Positions 7,403 to 13,057 of a stretch of 13,271 nucleotides of DNA are shown here, piece by piece. The notes beneath the pieces were generated by a model. The model made no database searches, was not told the origin of the DNA, and saw nothing but the letters and a program-made list of their open reading frames with translations. The DNA is from Cyanobacteria bacterium UBA4641. GTDB lineage: Bacteria; Cyanobacteriota; Vampirovibrionia; Gastranaerophilales; Gastranaerophilaceae. Where the stretch lies: NCBI GenBank assembly GCA_002405805.1, contig DHMN01000066.1, positions 1 to 13,271 of the forward strand, read 5' to 3'. How positions within the stretch are numbered: position 1 is the stretch's first letter; each line of letters begins with the position of its first letter. A program made the position numbers and the translations under genes.

Positions 7403-7423
7403 ATTCCGAAACAAGTTCGGAAT
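7403..7423. repeat. Short palindromic repeat, copy C with covaried stem
   Basis: Stem ATTCCGAA / TTCGGAAT around ACAAG. Relative to copy A three base pairs differ and all are changed on both arms, so the 8-bp stem stays perfect while the loop is identical. Confidence 0.85.
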
Positions 7424-7452
7424 GACAATTGTTTAACTTTGTTCGGTCAAAG

Positions 7453-7511
7453 ATTCTGAATAGGATAAAATCTACGTCGCTATGCTCCTTGATTTTTAAT
7501 CCTTTCAGAAT
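7453..7511. repeat. Extended hairpin repeat
   Basis: ATTCTGAA (7453-7460), AGGAT (7462-7466) and AAAATC (7467-7472) pair with GATTTT (7491-7496), ATCCT (7499-7503) and TTCAGAAT (7504-7511). This gives 19 base pairs with bulges of one and two bases and an 18-base loop. The right arm is followed by GACA, as in the copy at 131-188. Confidence 0.75.
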
Positions 7512-7550
7512 GACAGTTTTCTTGCAATTTAGACATAGTGTTTTTCCTTT

Positions 7551-7612
7551 GTCTCTCCAGAGAAATTGTTTTTGAGTGTAACGAAAAACTACAATTTCGA
7601 GTGAGGGTACAG
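7551..7612 (-). repeat. 3'-tail repeat element downstream of the nitrilase-family gene
   Basis: Read on the minus strand this begins CTGTACCCTCACTCGAAATT, 19 bases after the nitrilase-family stop. It matches 13058-13132, which begins immediately after the prepilin stop. CGAAATTGT plus TTTT can pair with AAAA plus ACAATTTC, with a 3-base bulge on the left arm, and only the loop differs much between copies. Confidence 0.8.
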
Positions 7613-7631
7613 ACACACAAATATCACATTC

Positions 7632-8435
7632 TTACACAATCGGCAAGACGGAGCGATAGTATTTCACTATATCCAAATCCACATCTGAATAAATTCCACA
7701 TTGCTCATGCTCTGCGCATCGCATTATTTCAGATGTCGGCGCGACAATCATAGATTCGCCAAGCGCGCACAAATCATCATTAACTTTGCCTGCCTGATTT
7801 GAGATAACAAAATACGCAAGGTTGTCATAAGCTCTTGTTCGCGCCATTGCATGCCACATTTCGCGCGCAAATTTAACCCCCTGCTTATCATTATAAATTT
7901 CACTTGGAATAAGCCAACCTGCAGGCAGGACAATAATTTGCGCTCCCATTTTGACAAGTTCTGTAAAATGATGAGGAAATCGGATATCAAAACAAATTCC
8001 AAGACCGATTTTGCCAAAGTCCAAATCAACAACTACTTCTTCATCACCTGCGTCAACAAAATCACCCTCGTTACCGCCAAGATAGTTGTACAGGTGGATT
8101 TTTCGATATTTGGCAACAATTTCGCCTTCACGATTTATTACAAAGGCTGTGTTGTAAAACCTTTCGCCCACTTTTTCAATTACCGTTCCTGCCACAATGT
8201 TTGTCTTGTATTTTTGAGCAAATTCGCAAATTCTAGCAATTGTGTTTCCGCCAAACTCGTCTTCGCTTGTTTTTTGAAAGTTCGCAAAATCAGCCCCTGT
8301 TGAAAAATTTTCAGGCAAAACAACTAAATCAAGTTTTTTATCTGAATATTTTTTGATAAAATGCTCAACTTTTTTGAGGTTCATTTCTTTGTCGCCCAGT
8401 GTCGGATTGATTTGTATGCTCAAAATTCCTGCCAT
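7632..8435 (-). CDS. Carbon-nitrogen hydrolase (nitrilase superfamily, omega-amidase-like)
   Basis: Enzymes of this superfamily hydrolyse amide or nitrile C-N bonds with a Glu-Lys-Cys triad. The 267 residues show E42 in VVLPENF, K112 in KYRKIHLYNY, and C148 in GLGICFDIRFP, all in the expected order and spacing. The FDIRFP context and the RKIHL motif are closest to the omega-amidase/Nit2 branch, which deaminates alpha-ketoglutaramate or similar acids. The substrate remains inferred. AAGGAG (8441-8446) lies 5 bases before the ATG. The protein ends YYRSVLPIV, whereas many relatives continue about ten residues with a DRRPDLY-like tail, so a short C-terminal loss is possible. A repeat element begins 19 bases after the stop. 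It is divergent from bioB. Confidence 0.9.
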   Translation of the reverse strand: MAGILSIQINPTLGDKEMNLKKVEHFIKKYSDKKLDLVVLPENFSTGADFANFQKTSEDEFGGNTIARICEFAQKYKTNIVAGTVIEKVGERFYNTAFVINREGEIVAKYRKIHLYNYLGGNEGDFVDAGDEEVVVDLDFGKIGLGICFDIRFPHHFTELVKMGAQIIVLPAGWLIPSEIYNDKQGVKFAREMWHAMARTRAYDNLAYFVISNQAGKVNDDLCALGESMIVAPTSEIMRCAEHEQCGIYSDVDLDIVKYYRSVLPIV

Positions 8436-8456
8436 AATATCTCCTTTATTTCCACT

Positions 8457-8485
8457 ATTTTAGCACAAAACAGCCCACCTCAAAA
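8457..8485 (-). promoter_or_regulatory. Weak promoter candidate for the nitrilase-family gene
   Basis: On the minus strand TAAAAT (8457-8462) is preceded by TGC, an extended -10. TTTTGA (8480-8485) is a poor -35 at 17 bases. It is back to back with the bioB promoter and shares its first bases. Confidence 0.35.
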
Positions 8486-8514
8486 TTGACACTCGGTTAT
8501 GGATGACGTAGAAT
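8486..8514 (+). promoter_or_regulatory. bioB promoter
   Basis: TTGACA (8486-8491), a perfect -35 box, and TAGAAT (8509-8514, 5 of 6) are separated by 17 bases. Transcription would start near 8521, a few bases before AAGGAG (8527-8532). No BirA-type dyad is visible around it. Confidence 0.7.
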
Positions 8515-8539
8515 TTATTTAATGATAAGGAGCTATGAA

Positions 8540-9478
8540 ATGAACAAAAAATTTGAAAAAAGAACATATACAAAAGAAGAATTGCTAAAATTGTACAATT
8601 TGCCACTAGAGGAGTTGCTCAAAGAGTCTTCTAAATATATGTCAAACAATATTGAATTTTGTTCACTGATAAATGCCAGAAACGGCAAATGCTCCCAAAA
8701 CTGCAAATACTGTGCGCAAAGCTCTCACTATAGGACTGATATTGAATCTTATCCGCTTGTGGGTATTGACGAAGTGAAAAAGGTTGCGCAAGAGGCTAAA
8801 TCAAACCATGTTTCGCGTTTTGCAATTGTTACGAGCGGAAAAACTCCTGATGAAGGTAGAGATTTCCAAATTGAATTAGATATGATTAAAGAAATTAACA
8901 AAATTGAGGGTTTAAAATCTTGTGCATCAATCGGAATTTTGGATGAAGAACAGGCAAAACAATTGGCTCAAGCTGGACTAAAAAGGTTTCACCACAATAT
9001 CAACACCTGCAAATCATACTACCCAGAAGTTTGCACAACTCACAGTTGGGATGACAGATTAAATACTTGCAAACTTATCAAAAAATACGGAATGGAGCTA
9101 TGTTGCGGTGTTATTTTAGGAATGGGTGAAAGTGTCGAACAGCGTGTAGAAATGGCTATGGAATTGGCTGAAATTGAACCTGATTCAATTCCGATAAATA
9201 TTCTTATGCCGATTCCGCAAACACCGTTTGAAAACTATCACGACAAAATTGATGAGGAAAATGTTTTAAGAACAATGGCAATATTCAAAATCGCTAACCC
9301 TAACGCAGTTGTTCGTTTTTGTGGAGGTAGAATGAAGTTGTCACAAGAAAATCAAGAATTGGCACTAAAAACTTGTGTTGAAGGTATTTTAATTGGCAAT
9401 TACCTTACTACTGTTGGCAAAGAGCCTAAAGAAGATATTGAAACCGTGAAAAAATTAGGCAAAAGCCTTTTACATTAA
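8540..9478 (+). CDS. bioB: Biotin synthase (radical SAM)
   Basis: BioB inserts sulfur into dethiobiotin to make biotin, using a radical-SAM [4Fe-4S] cluster and a second sulfur-donating cluster. With the ATG at 8540 the protein has 312 residues. That start was chosen because AAGGAG (8527-8532) is 7 bases before it and covers the alternative ATG at 8522. The radical-SAM cysteines are C51, C55 and C58 in GKCSQNCKYCAQS. C128 (LKSCASIG), C188 (MELCCGV) and R264 (CGGR) fit the classical auxiliary-cluster ligands. The position of the remaining ligand, E. coli C97, is alanine (SRFAIVTSG). This pattern occurs in BioB of anaerobes. C41 and C261 are extra cysteines nearby. It stands apart from bioFGC, with its own promoter. 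Confidence 0.94.
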   Translation: MNKKFEKRTYTKEELLKLYNLPLEELLKESSKYMSNNIEFCSLINARNGKCSQNCKYCAQSSHYRTDIESYPLVGIDEVKKVAQEAKSNHVSRFAIVTSGKTPDEGRDFQIELDMIKEINKIEGLKSCASIGILDEEQAKQLAQAGLKRFHHNINTCKSYYPEVCTTHSWDDRLNTCKLIKKYGMELCCGVILGMGESVEQRVEMAMELAEIEPDSIPINILMPIPQTPFENYHDKIDEENVLRTMAIFKIANPNAVVRFCGGRMKLSQENQELALKTCVEGILIGNYLTTVGKEPKEDIETVKKLGKSLLH

Positions 9479-9558
9479 TTCATATTTCGCCAATCTTTGC
9501 AATTTTTTATCACTCGTATACTTATTATATATGAGAGATTTAGAGTGGAGATTTTAAT

Positions 9559-10296
9559 ATGCCGATAGATAACAATGGGCAATCCATACAACCAAATTCG
9601 CAACCACCATTTACGTGGCAAAATTCACAATTTTTGCAACAAAATCAAAGTAGCAATTTTTTGATTTTTCTACAGCAAAATAATAAGAATTTAACTACAA
9701 ATCAACCACAACAAACGCAGAGTGTTAGTGAAAGGTTGCAAAATTTCAAAGATGTGAAACTTGATGACAAAGCTCTAAATGTTTGCGAACCTGTCTCAAC
9801 ACGAGTTGAAAAGCCTGTTGTTCACGAGTTTTCACTAACCAAAGAAAAGAAATTTCCAACACTTGATAAACCGTATTCGACAAATACCAATGTCGCAAAA
9901 GAACTGTTTGACGGAAGTGCAGATGACTTGAACGCATACTTGAAAGGCACAAAACTGGAGGGGATGGGACAAGATTTTATTGACATTCAAAATAAATATC
10001 ATATAAATGCTCTGTTTTTGATGGGTATTGCGAAAGTCGAATCAGGATATGGCAATCAACCTAAAAAATCTTGCAAATTTAATATTGTAGGTGCAGGAGG
10101 AGTTTTTCCCAAAAACTATACTGACAGTATAAACGGACTTGGGAGAAATTTAAGTAATAATTATGTTTCAAAAGGCTTGACAACTCCCAGCAAAATTCGT
10201 AACCAATATTGCAAAGGAAACAAAACTTGGCCGCAAAAAGTTTCTGCTGAAATGAATGAAATAAGAAATTTCTTGAAAAAACGCTATGGTCTATAG
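9559..10296 (+). CDS. Glucosaminidase-domain protein (GH73-like) with Q/N-rich N-terminus
   Basis: The C-terminal part (about 120-245) resembles bacterial endo-beta-N-acetylglucosaminidases, which cut peptidoglycan glycan strands. Visible are LEGMGQDFIDIQNKYHINAL, the catalytic-type glutamate E161 in LMGIAKVESGYG, NIVGAGG, YTDSINGLGRNLS and a terminal helix. The first 60 residues are Gln/Asn/Pro/Ser-rich and probably disordered. Residues 60-115 are a charged linker. No signal peptide or membrane helix is present, so export would need a holin, another secretion route or lysis. GGAG (9547-9550) is 8 bases before the ATG. The gene is convergent with aroE, the two stops overlapping in the 6-base palindrome CTATAG. 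It could be a domesticated phage-type lysin or a cell-wall protein. Specificity is not readable from sequence. Confidence 0.72.
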   Translation: MPIDNNGQSIQPNSQPPFTWQNSQFLQQNQSSNFLIFLQQNNKNLTTNQPQQTQSVSERLQNFKDVKLDDKALNVCEPVSTRVEKPVVHEFSLTKEKKFPTLDKPYSTNTNVAKELFDGSADDLNAYLKGTKLEGMGQDFIDIQNKYHINALFLMGIAKVESGYGNQPKKSCKFNIVGAGGVFPKNYTDSINGLGRNLSNNYVSKGLTTPSKIRNQYCKGNKTWPQKVSAEMNEIRNFLKKRYGL

Positions 10297-11769
10297 GTTT
10301 TCCAGTGCAGCGATTTTCATGTCTTTGAAATCAGGAGTTTTGCCTGTCCAAATTTGTTCTGCCACAAGTGCTTGATGGATGAACATATCGACACCGTTAA
10401 TTGTTCTGTAGTTCCATTTTTGAGCAAGTTTGAGCAGCTTTGTTTTTTTAGGGTTGTATATCACATCATAAACAACCGCGTTTGGCGGCAATGTTCTAAG
10501 TTCATTTTCTTCAACAGGAGTCAAATCGGCAGCCCTGCCTTGCATACCGATTGGTGTTGTATTTACCAAAATATTTATGTCTGACAAATCGCGGATTCTC
10601 TCAATTTGAAAAGCATTAAATTCAACATAAGGGAATTTTTTGCGCAAAAAGTTCAATAATTCCGCGCAGTTTGGGATGTTTCTTGTGTAAATTTTAATTT
10701 GCTTAACTTGTGATTGAGCAAGTGCTGTAATCGCTGCACGTGCAGCACCTCCTGTTCCTAGTACACCTGCAACTTTGCCGGCAAGCGTAATTTCTTTTGG
10801 GATTGCATTGCGAAAACCGATTACATCAGTGTTGTAGCCTTTCATTGTCCTGTCAGGATTGATAACAACAGTGTTTACAGCACCTACAATGTCGGCTGAT
10901 GCGTCAACTTCATCCAAAAACAATGTCACAGGGAGTTTCAACGGTATTGTCACATTGAAACCTGCAAATCCGTTTGATTTCAAAAACTTGATTCTGTCAA
11001 CAAGGGTGTCTGGTGGAGTTTCAAGGATTTCATAAGTCGCGTTTATCCCCAAACTTTTGAACCCTGCATTATGAATGTATGTTGATAGTGAGTGCCCCAA
11101 AGGATAACCGATTAGACAGAATTTTTTCAACTTGTTTTCTTCTTGTGGTTGCTCCGTTTGTAGAGGTTGCACATTCCCACAATACGAAGTGGTTTGCGGT
11201 TCTGTTATCAGAGTTTGTGGAATATTTGAAAATTGTTGTTGAGGTTGAACAGTTTGGATTTGAGGTGTGTATTGACTGTTCCAACCGAAATCAGCGCTGA
11301 AATTGTTTTCATAAGACGAATTATCTACAGGTCGAGCTGAAACATTGCCAGAATAGGTTTCAGGAGATGTTACTTGCGGTAACGGATTTGTTGTAGAAAT
11401 CGGTTGAGAATACGAAGTTGTCCAGCCTGAATTTTGCGTTTGTGTCGGTTGTGGTTGGGTAGGTTCAGTATAAGATGGAGTCGGTTGGTTGTTTTGGATA
11501 TCAACAGGATTTTGGGTCGTATTATAAGCTAATTGGGAAAAAGAGGTTTTATTACCTGTGCAACTAGAAGAAGACCCTTCACCCTGTCCGCTCCCTAATA
11601 GAGGGGATTGGGTATTATTAGTCGGTGTATCAAATGAAGAAACTGATTGAGAAGTCGCGTTAGAATTTGTCTCCCCTTCCATTTGAGCTTTCAGTTCAGA
11701 GAGCGTGATACTGATACCTTGCGCCTTTAATTCTTTATAACGAGCTAATAATTCCTTACTTACCGCCAC
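10291..11769 (-). CDS. aroE: Shikimate dehydrogenase with long disordered N-terminal extension
   Basis: AroE reduces 3-dehydroshikimate to shikimate with NADPH. The enzyme domain occupies about residues 215-492. It has FCLIGYPLGHSLS for substrate binding, FNVTIPLK with catalytic K278, GAVNTVV, YNTDVIGF with D315, the NADP loop GVLGTGGAARA (about 336-346), NTTPIGM and the final GVDMFIHQALVAEQIWTG. Normal AroE is about 270-290 residues. Here about 214 residues precede it: a helix-like SKELLARYKELKAQG segment, then Ser/Thr/Gln/Pro/Asn-rich sequence. The start is a GTG with AAGGAA (11775-11780) 5 bases before it. No ATG occurs between residue 30 and the domain, and a GTG at residue 199 lacks a well-placed ribosome site, so the extension is probably translated. 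Confidence 0.93.
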   Translation of the reverse strand: MAVSKELLARYKELKAQGISITLSELKAQMEGETNSNATSQSVSSFDTPTNNTQSPLLGSGQGEGSSSSCTGNKTSFSQLAYNTTQNPVDIQNNQPTPSYTEPTQPQPTQTQNSGWTTSYSQPISTTNPLPQVTSPETYSGNVSARPVDNSSYENNFSADFGWNSQYTPQIQTVQPQQQFSNIPQTLITEPQTTSYCGNVQPLQTEQPQEENKLKKFCLIGYPLGHSLSTYIHNAGFKSLGINATYEILETPPDTLVDRIKFLKSNGFAGFNVTIPLKLPVTLFLDEVDASADIVGAVNTVVINPDRTMKGYNTDVIGFRNAIPKEITLAGKVAGVLGTGGAARAAITALAQSQVKQIKIYTRNIPNCAELLNFLRKKFPYVEFNAFQIERIRDLSDINILVNTTPIGMQGRAADLTPVEENELRTLPPNAVVYDVIYNPKKTKLLKLAQKWNYRTINGVDMFIHQALVAEQIWTGKTPDFKDMKIAALENL

Positions 11770-11794
11770 TGTGATTCCTTTCTATTCCAGCTTA

Positions 11795-11823
11795 ATTATA
11801 TCTGAATTTTTAAACTTGTGCAA
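11795..11823 (-). promoter_or_regulatory. aroE promoter candidate
   Basis: On the minus strand TATAAT (11795-11800, perfect) lies 17 bases from TTGCAC (11818-11823, 3 of 6). The start would be near 11788, giving a leader of about 18 bases with AAGGAA. It lies just beyond the HTH gene's stop, so aroE need not depend on readthrough. Confidence 0.5.
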
Positions 11824-11825
11824 AC

Positions 11826-12044
11826 CTATTTTTTCTCTTGCCTTCTGACAAATTTCAAATCGTAACCTAAAATATCTGCAATCAGAAGCATTTCGCGGTG
11901 AGTAATGGTCTCGTTTCGCAATTTGTTTGACAAATTTTGCATAGAATATGGCTTATTCAGCCTTTTGCCTAAACTTTGGGCAAGTTCACTCAAACTAACA
12001 TTTACATCTAACAAAATTTTCTTCAATTCAACGATTATTGACAT
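11826..12044 (-). CDS. Small HTH (XRE-like) DNA-binding regulator
   Basis: The 72 residues look like a single helix-turn-helix domain of the Cro/C1 type. Helix 1 is IIVELKKILLDVN, then VSLSELAQSLG and a recognition region around YSMQNLSNKLRN, closing with REMLLIADILGYDLKFV. The pattern 'SLxELAxxLG ... SxQNLSxKLRN' is typical of regulators that bind palindromes as dimers. I chose the ATG at 12044 over that at 12056 because GGAG (12051-12054) lies 6 bases before it and overlaps the earlier start. Its own promoter region holds a perfect 11-bp inverted repeat, so autoregulation is likely. It is divergent from the prepilin-like gene and may control it. No toxin or antitoxin partner is adjacent. 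Confidence 0.8.
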   Translation of the reverse strand: MSIIVELKKILLDVNVSLSELAQSLGKRLNKPYSMQNLSNKLRNETITHREMLLIADILGYDLKFVRRQEKK

Positions 12045-12069
12045 TTTATACTCCATTTATTCATTTAAA

Positions 12070-12099
12070 ATTATATAAATTCGTTGATATTTTAACGAA
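12070..12099 (-). promoter_or_regulatory. Promoter of the HTH regulator gene
   Basis: A perfect TATAAT (12070-12075) on the minus strand, with TTCGTT (12094-12099) as a poor -35 at 18 bases. The inverted repeat 12075-12104 covers the spacer and both box edges, as expected for a repressed promoter. Confidence 0.55.
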
Positions 12100-12104
12100 T
12101 TTAT
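12075..12104. promoter_or_regulatory. Palindromic operator candidate
   Basis: ATAAATTCGTT (12075-12085) and AACGAATTTAT (12094-12104) are perfect 11-bp inverted arms with an 8-base spacer. A further half-site ATTCGTT occurs at 12151-12157, close to the predicted prepilin transcription start. The position between an HTH gene and a divergent gene suggests binding by that protein. The AT-rich context makes hairpin function alone possible but less likely. Confidence 0.6.
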
Positions 12105-12115
12105 TTGATAATCAA

Positions 12116-12143
12116 TTGACTTATAAATAAATTAATGTAATAT
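12116..12143 (+). promoter_or_regulatory. Promoter of the prepilin-like gene
   Basis: TTGACT (12116-12121, 5 of 6) and TAATAT (12138-12143, 4 of 6) are 16 bases apart, with TG directly before the -10. The start would be near 12150, overlapping the extra ATTCGTT half-site, and the leader ends with GGAGG (12182-12186). Confidence 0.5.
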
Positions 12144-12190
12144 TAAATGTATTCGTTTATTAGGTTAAGTTGTTTTAATTCGGAGGAATA

Positions 12191-13057
12191 ATGGATAATA
12201 AAGGTTTTACATTGGCAGAGGGTGCTAGGCACGTAGACTTGCCACCAACCAAGGCAAAATTTGGCTTTACTCTAGCGGAGGGTGCTACGCACGTAAATTT
12301 GCTACCAACCAAGGTGAGATTTGGTTTTACCCTTGCGGAAGTACTAATCACCCTTGGTATAATTGGGGTTGTTGCAGCGATGACAATTCCGAATTTGATG
12401 ACACACTTAAAACATAAAAAACTTGAAAGCCAATTCAAAAAAACTTATGCCGAATTAAATATAGCAGCAAGAACTTTTTATGCTCAAGAAGAATCATCTG
12501 TCCATGATGCGGATGTGATTTTATATGGAGGAGATAACTCTGAGGGCAACAAAAGAAGTGATTTGGTATTAGATAAATTTATGACATATTTTAAAGGATA
12601 CCAAAAAACTACCGATAGTTGGTGGTATTATTACGACCACAATCATAAAATTACTCAGAAAAATCTAAATGGCACAGATACGGTGCATTATCCTTGCGAT
12701 GAATCGCGTGTTGCAATTGACGTTGTTGGAAGGTTATATGCGTTTGACAATTCTTCAACCCAACATAATTATTCTTCAGGACCAAAGGTTTGTGTGGACA
12801 TCAATGGAAACGACAAACCGAACCAACTTGGGTATGACAGATTTGTGTTTGTATTCACGGCAAACAATGCGGTTGTACCGTATACCGGCACGAGTTGGAA
12901 TGGTTTCACTGAAAATATCACAGATGATAATGAAATCGCAAAATACTGCAGTTACGAATTAAGTGCGGAGGTTCCTGCGTTTTCTTGTGCCTATTTTGCT
13001 CTGAAAGACAAAAGTCCAAATGGCAAAGGCACATATTGGGGAAATTTTTTGAAGTAA
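12191..13057 (+). CDS. Type IV prepilin-like (pseudopilin) protein with repeated leader
   Basis: Residues 45-70 have the class III signal: a glycine, then FTLAEVLITLG, a hydrophobic helix IIGVVAAMTIP and NLM. A prepilin peptidase would cut after Gly45, leaving Phe+1 and Glu+5. Before it, residues 5-24 and 25-44 are two tandem copies of a 20-residue unit that also begins GFTLAE, so three cleavage-like motifs exist (G5, G25, G45). The remaining 220 residues form a globular pilin-type domain with an N-terminal helix (HLKHKKLESQFKKTYAELN), paired cysteines and CVDINGNDKPNQLGYDRFVF, a Ca-loop-like segment common in such proteins. GGAGG (12182-12186) precedes the ATG by 4 bases. It is probably a surface or secretion-system component. 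No other pilus gene is in the window. Confidence 0.9.
   Translation: MDNKGFTLAEGARHVDLPPTKAKFGFTLAEGATHVNLLPTKVRFGFTLAEVLITLGIIGVVAAMTIPNLMTHLKHKKLESQFKKTYAELNIAARTFYAQEESSVHDADVILYGGDNSEGNKRSDLVLDKFMTYFKGYQKTTDSWWYYYDHNHKITQKNLNGTDTVHYPCDESRVAIDVVGRLYAFDNSSTQHNYSSGPKVCVDINGNDKPNQLGYDRFVFVFTANNAVVPYTGTSWNGFTENITDDNEIAKYCSYELSAEVPAFSCAYFALKDKSPNGKGTYWGNFLK
12203..12322 (+). repeat. Two tandem 60-bp units within the prepilin leader
   Basis: Units 12203-12262 and 12263-12322 agree at about 48 of 60 bases by eye and at 15 of 20 residues. Each encodes GFTLAEGA followed by HV and a PTK-containing stretch ending in F. A third start of the unit (GGTTTTACCCTTGCGGAA, from 12323) leads into the true pilin helix. 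Confidence 0.92.

Larger units (their letters stand above)
7095..7631. other. Gene-free intergenic block rich in palindromic repeats
   Basis: About 540 bases hold no credible gene. Besides the repeat units listed separately, a small hairpin TGTCGG/CCGACA lies at 7114-7135. It resembles the one at 13156-13175. The block separates the 3' ends of the rpsF operon and the nitrilase-family gene, so it has no promoter role for them. Reading frames here are translations of repeats. Confidence 0.75.

Noticed and set aside
7392..7616. Minus-strand 74-residue reading frame containing HSELVSESFQ
   Set aside because: It is entirely a translation of intergenic palindromic repeats, has no ribosome site and no family resemblance.
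7095..7631. CRISPR array or attachment site in the repeat block
   Set aside because: Repeats are irregularly spaced, in mixed orientation and palindromic, with no uniform spacers, no cas genes and no integrase or tRNA.
7851..8303. Plus-strand 150-residue frame
   Set aside because: It is antisense to the nitrilase-family gene, whose catalytic triad and ribosome site identify the real strand.
8522..8539. Earlier bioB start at 8522
   Set aside because: The ribosome site AAGGAG falls inside this extension and is correctly spaced for the ATG at 8540. The family needs no extra residues.
12175..12438. Minus-strand 87-residue frame with internal repeats (SARVKP... units)
   Set aside because: It is the antisense shadow of the tandem leader repeat in the prepilin-like gene.
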